Source: an uncultured Acetatifactor sp.
GTDB lineage: Bacteria > Bacillota > Clostridia > Lachnospirales > Lachnospiraceae
Length of the DNA stretch: 7,401 nucleotides
Reading direction: 5' to 3'
Assembly (NCBI GenBank): GCA_910586775.1
Contig: CAJUJN010000115.1
Span: forward strand, 1 to 7,401
Shown here piece after piece: positions 1 through 5,766 of the stretch. Every line of letters begins with the position of its first letter. Position 1 is the stretch's first letter. The notes under the pieces were generated by a model. It was given only the letters and a program-made list of their open reading frames with translations. It was not told where the DNA came from and made no database searches. Made by a program: the position numbers and the translations under genes.

Positions 1-2
1 TA

Positions 3-236
3 AAGGACAACTGCATTTCGAGTGCAGCTCGTTATGACCGCTTCGATAACTCTCCGTGTCATATCTGCAACATCAGCCTCAAAAAGACCTCTGGAAAAAG
101 GAGAGAACTGATGGAGAGAACTAAAGTAATTTCAGTTGTAAATGATACCGCAAAAGCCCCGAAAAATCAAGAGTTTCTGGAGAAGTGCTGCCATTTATGC
201 CAACCGGCAGATGCAGGACAGACAACTTATATATAG
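3..236 (+). CDS. Unidentified cysteine-containing protein, 3' part only
   Basis: This frame is open from the left edge of the window to a TAG at 234-236, giving 77 codons, so only the C-terminal part is visible if it is real. It contains cysteines at visible residues 4, 19, 22, 62, 63 and 66, including a CHIC and a CCHLC motif, which could be a small metal-binding knuckle. An internal ATG at 111 is preceded by AAGGAGAG, so a 41-residue product starting there is an alternative. I do not recognise the family. Codon choice looks compatible with a gene, but the stretch is short and there is no upstream context. It could also be decayed coding sequence or part of a dispersed repeat. Confidence 0.35.
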   Translation, partial: KDNCISSAARYDRFDNSPCHICNISLKKTSGKRRELMERTKVISVVNDTAKAPKNQEFLEKCCHLCQPADAGQTTYI

Positions 237-449
237 TTAAAAGCTTTCCGAACCCGGACAAGCCGGAACCGAAATTTTGCCGTTTTGTGCAAGAAATCGT
301 TGGTAAGTGCCTGAAAAACATTCCCGCTACATTCCGCCCGCTTCGCCATGGCTCATGATTATTTTCTGCGGCTTTCCATGACCCGCTCCTTTATTTTAAA
401 GCATCTCAGACAATTTTGCAAGACTTTCCAACGTTTTTTTCTGTAAAGG
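237..449. other. Intergenic stretch with no convincing gene
   Basis: I see no gene with a ribosome binding site and coding-like composition on either strand. On the minus strand a frame of about 40 codons starts near 350 and runs to about 235, but it lacks a ribosome binding site. The 3' end contains a run of seven T (434-440). It lies between two copies of the self-complementary hexamer TTGCAA (416-421 and 450-455); the second copy is the -35 box of the following promoter. With CTTT/AAAG inside them these could form an imperfect stem over the promoter. No convincing intrinsic terminator separates the left-edge frame from the next gene. Confidence 0.4.
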
Positions 450-478
450 TTGCAAATTTGCCCGGAAAAGGGTAAAAT
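450..478 (+). promoter_or_regulatory. Sigma-A-type promoter of the phosphofructokinase gene
   Basis: TTGCAA (450-455) and TAAAAT (473-478) are separated by 17 bases, the ideal housekeeping spacing, with 4/6 and 5/6 matches to consensus. Transcription would start near 485, leaving a leader of about 60 bases before the ATG at 545. TTGCAA at 416-421 repeats the -35 hexamer and could be part of an operator; that is inference. Confidence 0.6.
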
Positions 479-497
479 TTTGTATAAAGGTGCTGGC

Positions 498-548
498 ATG
501 AAACAGAAAATGCCCACAAATAAAAGACGAGGAGGAAATAAAACATGA
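498..548 (+). CDS. Possible 16-residue leader peptide overlapping the pfkA start
   Basis: ATG at 498 opens a 16-codon lysine/arginine-rich frame (MKQKMPTNKRRGGNKT) that ends with TGA at 546-548. It therefore overlaps the pfkA start as ATGA, a layout typical of translational coupling. A weak AAAGG lies seven bases upstream, close to the predicted 5' end of the transcript. The frame covers the pfkA ribosome binding site, which is why it encodes Arg-Gly-Gly, so the overlap may be accidental. No family is known to me. Confidence 0.15.
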   Translation: MKQKMPTNKRRGGNKT

Positions 549-1618
549 GGAGAATTGGTATGTTGACCAGCGGCGGGGATTGCCAGGCCCTGAATGCAGC
601 GATGAGAGGCGTTGTAAAGACGTTGTACAACAGCGGGCAGCAGGTGGAAATCTACGGCTTCCTGGATGGCTACAGGGGCCTGATTTACAGCAAATTTCAG
701 ATGCTGACCGGTAAGGACTTCTCCGGCATTCTGACAAAGGGCGGAACTATGCTGGGAACATCCCGTACGCCGTTCAAGACCATTCAGGACCCGGATGAGA
801 ACGGACTGAACAAAGTAGAGGCAATGAAGCAGAATTATTACAAGCTGCAGTTGGACTGCCTGGTGATTCTCGGCGGCAACGGCACCCATAAGACTGCCAA
901 TCTGCTGCGCCAGGAAGGCCTGAATGTTATTACCCTGCCCAAGACCATCGATAATGACCTGTGGGGAACGGACATGACCTTCGGTTTCCAGAGCGCCGTG
1001 GACATTGCCACGGATGCCATCGACTATATCCATACCACAGCGGCTTCTCACAGCAGAGTGTTCATCGTTGAAGTTATGGGTCACAAGGTAGGATGGCTGA
1101 CGCTGAATGCCGGCATGGCCAGCGGTGCTGATATCATCCTGATTCCCGAGATTCCCTATGACCTGAAGAAGGTGATCGAGAAGATTGAGGACAGAAACAG
1201 GAAGGGAAGCGGCTTCACCATCATCGCGGTGGCGGAAGGTGCCATCTCAAAGGAAGACGCTAAGCTTTCCAAGAAGGAATACAAGAAAAAACTGGCGAAG
1301 AGAGTACATCCTTCCGTATCCTACGAACTGGCAGAAGCCATCCAGAAGAAGACAGGCATAGAAGTCCGCGTTACCGTTCCCGGACATATGCAGCGCGGCG
1401 GCAGTCCCTGCCCTTATGACCGTGTATTTGCCAGCCGCCTGGGCGCAGAAGCCGGCAAATTGATTCTGGACAACCAGTACGGCTTTATGGTAGGATATAA
1501 GAATCGCGAAGTAGTTCGTGTTCCGTTGGAGGATGTGGCAGGCAAGCTGAAGGAAGTATCCCCGGATGCAACAATTGTACAGGAGGCGAAGCTTCTGGGA
1601 ATCTGCTTCGGCGACTAA
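545..1618 (+). CDS. pfkA: 6-phosphofructokinase, divergent clostridial type
   Basis: This cytoplasmic glycolytic enzyme phosphorylates fructose 6-phosphate to fructose 1,6-bisphosphate. The 357 residues exceed the roughly 320 of classical bacterial PfkA. PFK signatures appear in order: TSGGD (8-12), GGTMLGTSR with Arg74, GGNGT (110-114), PKTIDNDLWGTD (132-143) with the catalytic Asp136, MGHKVGW (178-184), PEIPYD (201-206), and HMQRGGSP (281-288) with His281 and Arg284 followed by YDR. In the family Gly at the GGxG position points to ATP and Asp to pyrophosphate; Gly113 suggests ATP. Lys133 in PKTIDND is, however, the residue usual in the pyrophosphate/group III lineage. Oddities are Gln14-Ala15 where Pro-Gly is usual, Asn112 where the Mg-binding Asp is usual, and His180 where MGR has Arg. 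AGGAGG at 530-535, nine bases before the ATG, fixes the start. The PFK fold is certain; the phosphoryl donor is not. Confidence 0.93.
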   Translation: MRRIGMLTSGGDCQALNAAMRGVVKTLYNSGQQVEIYGFLDGYRGLIYSKFQMLTGKDFSGILTKGGTMLGTSRTPFKTIQDPDENGLNKVEAMKQNYYKLQLDCLVILGGNGTHKTANLLRQEGLNVITLPKTIDNDLWGTDMTFGFQSAVDIATDAIDYIHTTAASHSRVFIVEVMGHKVGWLTLNAGMASGADIILIPEIPYDLKKVIEKIEDRNRKGSGFTIIAVAEGAISKEDAKLSKKEYKKKLAKRVHPSVSYELAEAIQKKTGIEVRVTVPGHMQRGGSPCPYDRVFASRLGAEAGKLILDNQYGFMVGYKNREVVRVPLEDVAGKLKEVSPDATIVQEAKLLGICFGD

Positions 1619-1650
1619 GGAAGTTGGGCTTATTACGAAACAGGCTGTAT

Positions 1651-1675
1651 CAGTTATTTCCTGACAATTCTTAGG
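1651..1675 (+). repeat. 25-base motif, copy 1 (second copy before galM)
   Basis: The segment begins CAGTTATTTCCTGACA and continues ATTCTTAGG. It matches 4575-4599 at 21 of 25 positions without gaps. Both copies lie in short intergenic spaces, 33 bases after the pfkA stop and 31 bases after the recR stop. Copy 1 could form a weak TCAG/CTGA hairpin, but copy 2 cannot, so a shared RNA hairpin is unlikely. It may be a protein-binding site, a processing site or debris of a dispersed element. Confidence 0.4.
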
Positions 1676-1701
1676 CATTTTACCCCATAGATTGTATTTG
1701 T

Positions 1702-1728
1702 GCCCCTCGCTGATTTCCGGCGAGGGGC
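1702..1728. other. Strong GC-rich hairpin without U tract
   Basis: GCCCCTCGC (1702-1710) and GCGAGGGGC (1720-1728) are perfect complements, giving a 9-bp stem, eight of them G-C pairs, with a nine-base loop TGATTTCCG. No T run follows on either strand, so it is not a standard intrinsic terminator. It could protect or cap the 3' end of the pfkA transcript, or be part of a structured dnaX leader. The role is unknown. Confidence 0.55.
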
Positions 1729-1788
1729 TGATACAGGGAAGGCAGGGATATGATGTTACCGCTGCGGAGGCTGCTTTCAATCTTTTAC

Positions 1789-1888
1789 GGGGTTTATTCC
1801 CATCAGCTTGCTGCGGCCAGAATTTTACCGAGCAAAGCGAGGTTGGGGATAATACACCACAGCTTGCTGCGGGGAAGTTTATTCCGCG
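1789..1888. repeat. Repeat module with two CAGCTTGCTGCGG copies
   Basis: The 13-mer CAGCTTGCTGCGG occurs exactly at 1804-1816 and 1860-1872, 56 bases apart. GGGG...TTTATTCC elements flank it on both sides (1789-1801 and 1871-1886). Between the copies, CCGAGCAAAG (1829-1838) is a near complement of CTTGCTGCGG, so each 13-mer could pair imperfectly with it. The look is that of a short non-coding dispersed element inserted upstream of dnaX. I recall similar elements in Lachnospiraceae intergenic regions, but that is memory and not a search result. Confidence 0.45.
1824..1853 (+). promoter_or_regulatory. Candidate promoter for the dnaX operon
   Basis: TTTACC (1824-1829) and GATAAT (1848-1853) are 18 bases apart, with 4/6 and 5/6 matches to sigma-A consensus. 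Transcription would start about 90 bases before the dnaX ATG. The candidate lies inside the repeat module, so if real the inserted element supplies the promoter. Read-through from pfkA is the alternative, since no clear terminator intervenes. Confidence 0.3.
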
Positions 1889-1952
1889 ATGCAGGACAAA
1901 AGAGCGTCGAAGGAATGCGCTCACGAGTATAGGAATGCAAGGGAGGCAGAAT

Positions 1953-3530
1953 ATGTCTTATACGGCATTGTACCGGAAGTTCCGGCCGGATACCTTCGCA
2001 GATGTGAAGGGACAGGAGCATATCGTAACCACGCTGAAGAACCAGCTGAAGGTAAACCGCATCGGTCATGCATATCTGTTTACCGGAACCAGGGGAACGG
2101 GTAAGACTACCGTGGCAAAGATCCTTGCCAGGACGGTAAACTGTGAAAATCCCACCCCGGATGGTCCCTGCGGGGAATGTCGTATCTGCCGTGCCATCGC
2201 CGCAGGCGCCAGCATGAACGTCATCGAGATTGACGCGGCGTCCAACAACGGTGTTGACAATATCCGTGAGATCGTGGAGGAGGTTTCCTATTCCCCTGCG
2301 GAAGGAAAATATAAGGTTTATATCATAGATGAGGTGCATATGCTTTCCACAGGGGCCTTCAATGCTTTGCTGAAGACCCTTGAGGAGCCGCCCTCCTATG
2401 TGATTTTTATCCTGGCTACCACGGAAGTGCACCGGCTGCCCATCACAATTCTGTCACGCTGCCAGCGATATGATTTCAAGCGGATTACCATTGACACCAT
2501 CACCGATAGGATGAAGGAGTTAATCCGGGAAGAAAATGTCCAGGTGGAGGAAAAAGCGTTACGCTATATCGCAAAGCTGGCGGACGGCTCTATGAGAGAC
2601 GCCTTAAGCCTTCTGGATCAGTGTATTGCTTTCCTGTTGGGAGAAGAACTGACCTATGACAAGGTCTTGGATGTGCTGGGGGCTGTTGACACGGAAGTGT
2701 TCAGCAGGCTGTTCCGCTTTTGTTTGGAACGGAACGTGCTGGGCTGTGTGCAGCTTCTGGAAGAAATCGTCATGCAGGGCCGGGAATTGACCCAGTTTGT
2801 GACGGATTTCACCTGGTATCTGAGGAATCTGATGCTGGTGCAGGCCTCTGACAATCTGGAGGAAGTCATCGATATGTCCACGGAGAACCTGAAACGGCTG
2901 AAGGAAGAAGCGGAGATGGCGGATATGGACAGGATTGTCCGGTATATCCGTATTTTTTCCGATTTGTCCGGTCAGATACGCTATTCGGCCCAGAAACGCA
3001 TTCAGGTGGAGGTGGCGTTGATCAAATTATGCAAACCGGAGATGGAGACCGGGCAGGAAGCAATGCTTGACCGCATCCGCCAGGTAGAGGAAAAAGTGGA
3101 GAACGGTGTGGTGGCAATGATACCGGATGGCGGCGTTCCGAACGGAGCGGGCACTCAGGCCGGAATTTCCCCAAAACTCAAGCCGGAGTTGCCGAAAGCC
3201 ATTCCCGAGGACGTGAAACAGATTGTAGCCAGGTGGCCGTCCATTGTGGGAACTGCCGAAAATCCCATGCGGATATACCTGAAATCTGCGAAACTGAGCC
3301 TTGGGGGTGACAATAGGCTGCTGATGGTACTGGAAGACGGCATGGCTTCGGATTATTTTACACAGCATCCGGATAATAAAGCCCGCCTGGAATCGCTTTT
3401 ATCCGATTTCTCCGGAAAAGAGATAGAAGTGGGCATCCAGGCAGTCAGAGGACAACAGGAATTTGAAGAAAATTACGTAGACATATCCAAATTGATCCAG
3501 ATGGATATTGAGGAAGAAGAGCAGGAGTGA
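1953..3530 (+). CDS. dnaX: DNA polymerase III subunit gamma/tau
   Basis: DnaX is the ATPase that drives the clamp loader and links polymerases in the replisome. The 525-residue protein starts MSYTALYRKFRP, a hallmark N-terminus. Walker A is GTRGTGKT (45-52), the zinc cysteines are Cys64, Cys73, Cys76 and Cys79, Walker B is YIIDEVH (123-129), and LATTE and SRC (168-170) are the sensor 1 and arginine-finger motifs. The helical clamp-loader domain runs to about residue 375. A Pro-rich linker and a C-terminal tau-type domain follow (about 419-525, ending in a Glu-rich tail). GGGAGG at 1941-1946 supports the ATG at 1953. An in-frame ATG at 1692 would add 87 residues translated from intergenic repeats and is rejected. 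It heads a dnaX-ybaB-recR cluster. I saw no convincing slippery site for a programmed frameshift. Confidence 0.97.
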   Translation: MSYTALYRKFRPDTFADVKGQEHIVTTLKNQLKVNRIGHAYLFTGTRGTGKTTVAKILARTVNCENPTPDGPCGECRICRAIAAGASMNVIEIDAASNNGVDNIREIVEEVSYSPAEGKYKVYIIDEVHMLSTGAFNALLKTLEEPPSYVIFILATTEVHRLPITILSRCQRYDFKRITIDTITDRMKELIREENVQVEEKALRYIAKLADGSMRDALSLLDQCIAFLLGEELTYDKVLDVLGAVDTEVFSRLFRFCLERNVLGCVQLLEEIVMQGRELTQFVTDFTWYLRNLMLVQASDNLEEVIDMSTENLKRLKEEAEMADMDRIVRYIRIFSDLSGQIRYSAQKRIQVEVALIKLCKPEMETGQEAMLDRIRQVEEKVENGVVAMIPDGGVPNGAGTQAGISPKLKPELPKAIPEDVKQIVARWPSIVGTAENPMRIYLKSAKLSLGGDNRLLMVLEDGMASDYFTQHPDNKARLESLLSDFSGKEIEVGIQAVRGQQEFEENYVDISKLIQMDIEEEEQE

Positions 3531-3603
3531 GAATGTCATAGAAAGGTTATCTGCCGGGAAAGGGTGCCGGAGAGGCAGATACGGAACAGGAATAGGAGGA
3601 ACA

Positions 3604-3948
3604 ATGGCGAAAAGAGGAGGCTTTCCGGGCGGTGCGATGCCTGGGAACATGGCTAATTTAATGAAACAGGCGCAGCGTATGCAGCGTCAGATGGAGGAAG
3701 GGCAGAAGGAACTGGAGACGAAGGAATTCACTGCTTCCTCGGGCGGCGGAGCTGTGGAAGCGACAGTGAGCGGCAAAAAGGAAATCCTGAAAGTAACGCT
3801 GTCGGAGGAAGTTGTGGATCCGGAGGACATCGAGATGCTTCAGGATTTAATCGTGGCAGCCGTCAATGAGGCTCTGCGCAAGGCGGAGGAAGCTGGCAAT
3901 GAGCTGATGGGCAAGATGACAGGCGGCTTGGGAGGCCTGCCCTTCTGA
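3604..3948 (+). CDS. ybaB: YbaB/EbfC-family nucleoid-associated protein
   Basis: The product is a small DNA-binding protein of 114 residues, the usual family size. It acts as a dimer on the nucleoid, and its gene is habitually placed between dnaX and recR. Visible hallmarks are the Met/Gln-rich helix NLMKQAQRMQRQMEE (residues 18-32), the central Gly-rich strand segment SSGGGAVEATVSG, and the C-terminal acidic and Ala-rich helices ending GGLGGLPF. The N-terminus is Gly-rich (MAKRGGFPGGAMPGN), common in clostridial members. The start at 3604 is set by AGGAGG at 3594-3599. An upstream in-frame ATG at 3508, inside the end of dnaX, would add 32 unrelated basic residues and is rejected. The stop overlaps the recR start as TGATG. 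The precise cellular role of the family is still debated. Confidence 0.95.
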   Translation: MAKRGGFPGGAMPGNMANLMKQAQRMQRQMEEGQKELETKEFTASSGGGAVEATVSGKKEILKVTLSEEVVDPEDIEMLQDLIVAAVNEALRKAEEAGNELMGKMTGGLGGLPF

Positions 3949-4544
3949 TGGACTTATACAGCGGACATATTAACAAATTAATAGAAGAACTGGCGGCACT
4001 TCCGGGCATAGGCAGCAAATCGGCCCAGAGACTGGCATTCCACCTGATCAATATGCCCGGGGACAAGGTCCGGCGTCTGACTGAAGCCATTACTGTGGCA
4101 AAGGAAAATGTACGATATTGCAAAGAATGTTTTACGTTGACGGATCAGGAAGTCTGTCCCGTATGCGCCAGCCAGAAGCGCAGCCACAAGACTATCATGG
4201 TGGTGGAAAATACAAGGGACCTTGCCGCCTATGAGAAAACAGGAAAATATGAGGGAGTATACCATGTGCTTCACGGTGCCATCTCACCCATGTTGGGCAT
4301 CGGTCCCGGCGATATCCGGCTGAAAGAGCTGATGGCGCGGCTCCAGGGAGAAGTGGAAGAAGTTATCATTGCCACCAACTCCAGTCTGGAGGGCGAGACC
4401 ACGGCCATGTATATAGCGAAGCTTATAAAGCCCACGGGCATTAAGGTGACGAGGATTGCCAGTGGTGTCCCGGTGGGCGGGGATCTGGAATACATAGATG
4501 AAGTGACGCTGCTGCGCGCACTGGAGGGACGTGTGGAACTGTAG
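3948..4544 (+). CDS. recR: Recombination mediator protein RecR
   Basis: RecR works with RecO, and with RecF, to load RecA on single-stranded DNA during gap repair. The 198 residues are the normal length. The order is a helix-hairpin-helix with LPGIGSKSAQRLAF (18-31), a C4 zinc finger (Cys58, Cys61, Cys70, Cys73), and a Toprim domain starting at MVVEN (84-88). Further on come the loop HGAISPMLGIGP, the strand ATNSSLEGETTAMY (142-155), and the Walker-B-like GVPVGGDLEYIDEVTL (173-188). NSSLEGE replaces the more common NPTVEGE, and Ser172 sits where many homologues have His; the fold signatures are otherwise intact. The ATG shares its first base with the ybaB stop. The nearest GGGAGG (3930-3935) is 12 bases away, so translation is probably coupled to ybaB. 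Confidence 0.97.
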   Translation: MDLYSGHINKLIEELAALPGIGSKSAQRLAFHLINMPGDKVRRLTEAITVAKENVRYCKECFTLTDQEVCPVCASQKRSHKTIMVVENTRDLAAYEKTGKYEGVYHVLHGAISPMLGIGPGDIRLKELMARLQGEVEEVIIATNSSLEGETTAMYIAKLIKPTGIKVTRIASGVPVGGDLEYIDEVTLLRALEGRVEL

Positions 4545-4574
4545 ACGCAGGCTTTTCAGATGTGTGTTTTGAGG

Positions 4575-4599
4575 CAGTTATTTCCCGACAGCTCTTAAG
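4575..4599 (+). repeat. 25-base motif, copy 2 (first copy after pfkA)
   Basis: The segment begins CAGTTATTTCCCGACA and continues GCTCTTAAG, matching 1651-1675 at 21 of 25 positions. It ends 16 bases before the galM start, just upstream of its AGGAGG. A role in the galM leader or an origin as a small dispersed sequence are both possible. Confidence 0.4.
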
Positions 4600-4615
4600 A
4601 AGACAGGAGGCAGAC

Positions 4616-5659
4616 ATGTCAGTAACAGCAGAACATTTCGGGACATACCCGGACGGAAGAGATATAACCCTGTATACCCTCACGAACAGCAAGGGAATGC
4701 AGGTGTCGATAACAAATATAGGCGCAGCGTTGGTGAAGATTATCTGCCCTGACAGAGACGGACGGATGGCGGATGTGGTGCTGGGTTTCGGCAGAGGAGA
4801 AGATTATCTGAACAATCCCAGTTTTTTTGGAGTTGTCATCGGCCCCAATGCAAACAGGACAGGCAGCGCGTCCTTTGAGCTGGACGGAGTTGTCTGGCAA
4901 TTGGATATAAACGACGGTCCCAACAATCTTCACAGCCATAAAGAGAAGGGATGGCACAAGCGCCTGTGGGAAACAACCATATCCGACGATAGTGTCACTT
5001 TTTGTCTGGAGGACACAGACGGTAATATGGGATTTCCCGGAAATAAGAAAGCCAGCGTAACCTACTCCCTGGACGAGGAAAATGCGCTGAAACTTCATTA
5101 TCACGGCATCAGTGACAGGAGAACCATCCTGAATCTGACCAACCACTGCTATTTCAATCTGGAAGGACATGACGGCGTCAGCATAGAGGGACATGAGTTG
5201 CAGCTAGAGGCATCCTGTTACACTCCTGCAGACTCCGGTTCCATACCTACCGGGGAGATTGCGGCTGTAGAAGGAACTCCTATGGACTTCCGGAGTCTGA
5301 AAAGAGTGGGAGACGAAATAGATGCCGATTTCGAACAGCTGAAATTTGCAGGCGGATATGACCATAACTGGGTAATTGACGGCTGGAACGGAACCCTGCG
5401 CCATTTTGCCACATTGAAGGCAGCTTCAGGCAGGGTTATGAAATGCTATACCACCCTGCCCGGAGTGCAGTTCTATGCCGGGAATTTTATTGATGACCAG
5501 GCCGGAAAAGGCGGGGCATCCTATGGTTTCCGTTCGGGAATGTGCCTGGAGACCCAGTACTTTCCGGATGCCATCCACAAGCCGCAGTTCCCGGGGGCAG
5601 TCTTCGGAGAGGGGGCAGAGTATGACTCCGTGACAGTATATCAGTTCGGAACAGGTTGA
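4616..5659 (+). CDS. galM: Aldose 1-epimerase (galactose mutarotase)
   Basis: The enzyme interconverts alpha and beta anomers of aldoses such as galactose and glucose in the cytoplasm, feeding the Leloir pathway. The 347-residue product has the family's usual length and motifs: NANR (78-81), NNLH with His106, NLTNHCYFNL (173-182) with catalytic His177, GGYDHNWV (246-253) with Asp249, and CLETQ with the catalytic base Glu312. PDAIHKPQFPG (317-327) near the end is also typical. AGGAGG at 4605-4610, five bases before the ATG, sets the start. An in-frame ATG at 4562 would add 18 residues with no homology hallmark and is rejected. It lies 71 bases after recR with no visible terminator between them, so co-transcription with dnaX-ybaB-recR is plausible, but no other galactose gene is in view. 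Confidence 0.96.
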   Translation: MSVTAEHFGTYPDGRDITLYTLTNSKGMQVSITNIGAALVKIICPDRDGRMADVVLGFGRGEDYLNNPSFFGVVIGPNANRTGSASFELDGVVWQLDINDGPNNLHSHKEKGWHKRLWETTISDDSVTFCLEDTDGNMGFPGNKKASVTYSLDEENALKLHYHGISDRRTILNLTNHCYFNLEGHDGVSIEGHELQLEASCYTPADSGSIPTGEIAAVEGTPMDFRSLKRVGDEIDADFEQLKFAGGYDHNWVIDGWNGTLRHFATLKAASGRVMKCYTTLPGVQFYAGNFIDDQAGKGGASYGFRSGMCLETQYFPDAIHKPQFPGAVFGEGAEYDSVTVYQFGTG

Positions 5660-5684
5660 CCTGCAAAGATTGTCGAAGACTTCT

Positions 5685-5713
5685 TTTTCAGGCGCGACAA
5701 AGAATGCTAAAAT
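5685..5713 (+). promoter_or_regulatory. Extended -10 promoter of the LysM protein gene
   Basis: TTTTCA (5685-5690) and TAAAAT (5708-5713) are 17 bases apart. A TGC directly before the -10 gives the extended form TGCTAAAAT. Transcription would begin near 5720. A short inverted repeat, TTGTCG (5670-5675) and CGACAA (5695-5700), spans the -35 region and could be an operator. Confidence 0.5.
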
Positions 5714-5719
5714 ACCTCG

Positions 5720-5752
5720 CATACCGATGTTATGATTGTTGCAAACGGTATG
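5720..5752 (+). promoter_or_regulatory. Inverted repeat in the leader next to the ribosome binding site
   Basis: CATACCG (5720-5726) and CGGTATG (5746-5752) are perfect 7-base complements separated by 19 bases. The predicted transcript starts at about the first arm. The last base of the second arm is the first G of the GGGAGG ribosome binding site (5752-5757). A stem here would sit against the binding site and could modulate translation or stability; alternatively it is an operator in DNA. Confidence 0.35.
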
Positions 5753-5766
5753 GGAGGTGTTTTTAT

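Larger units (their letters stand above)
1619..1952. other. 334-base intergenic region upstream of dnaX
   Basis: The region separates pfkA from dnaX and holds no gene I can support. In order it contains a 25-base motif shared with the galM upstream region, a GC-rich hairpin, and a repeat module with a possible promoter inside. No clear intrinsic terminator with a U tract follows pfkA. In Bacillus subtilis the signal recognition particle RNA gene sits directly upstream of dnaX. I looked for its conserved GGAA tetraloop helix here and did not find it. Confidence 0.5.

Noticed and set aside
359..1084. 241-codon minus-strand frame opposite pfkA
   Set aside because: It is antisense to a clear phosphofructokinase, contains no recognisable motif and has no supported start; an overlap shadow.
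1692..1952. N-terminal extension of dnaX by 87 codons
   Set aside because: It translates the GC hairpin and repeat module, has no ribosome binding site, and the true start MSYTALYRKFRP at 1953 has GGGAGG at proper spacing.
1619..1952. Signal recognition particle RNA gene at the position it occupies in Bacillus subtilis
   Set aside because: The conserved GGAA tetraloop helix with its flanking asymmetric loop is not found; a GC hairpin alone is not enough.
1803..2432. 209-codon minus-strand frame opposite the dnaX start
   Set aside because: It runs through the conserved Walker and zinc-motif region of dnaX on the opposite strand and shows no domain.
3080..3110. Programmed frameshift site in dnaX (GAGGAAAAAGTGG)
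   Set aside because: It is not a canonical slippery heptamer of the A AAA AAG type in the right phase, and no clear downstream hairpin or upstream enhancer was seen.
3508..3603. Upstream start for ybaB inside dnaX
   Set aside because: It would add 32 basic residues foreign to the family; the ATG at 3604 with AGGAGG gives the normal length.
5656..5766. Upstream start for the LysM protein
   Set aside because: The extra Cys/Arg-rich 37 residues are translated from the promoter and leader inverted repeats; 5767 has a good binding site.
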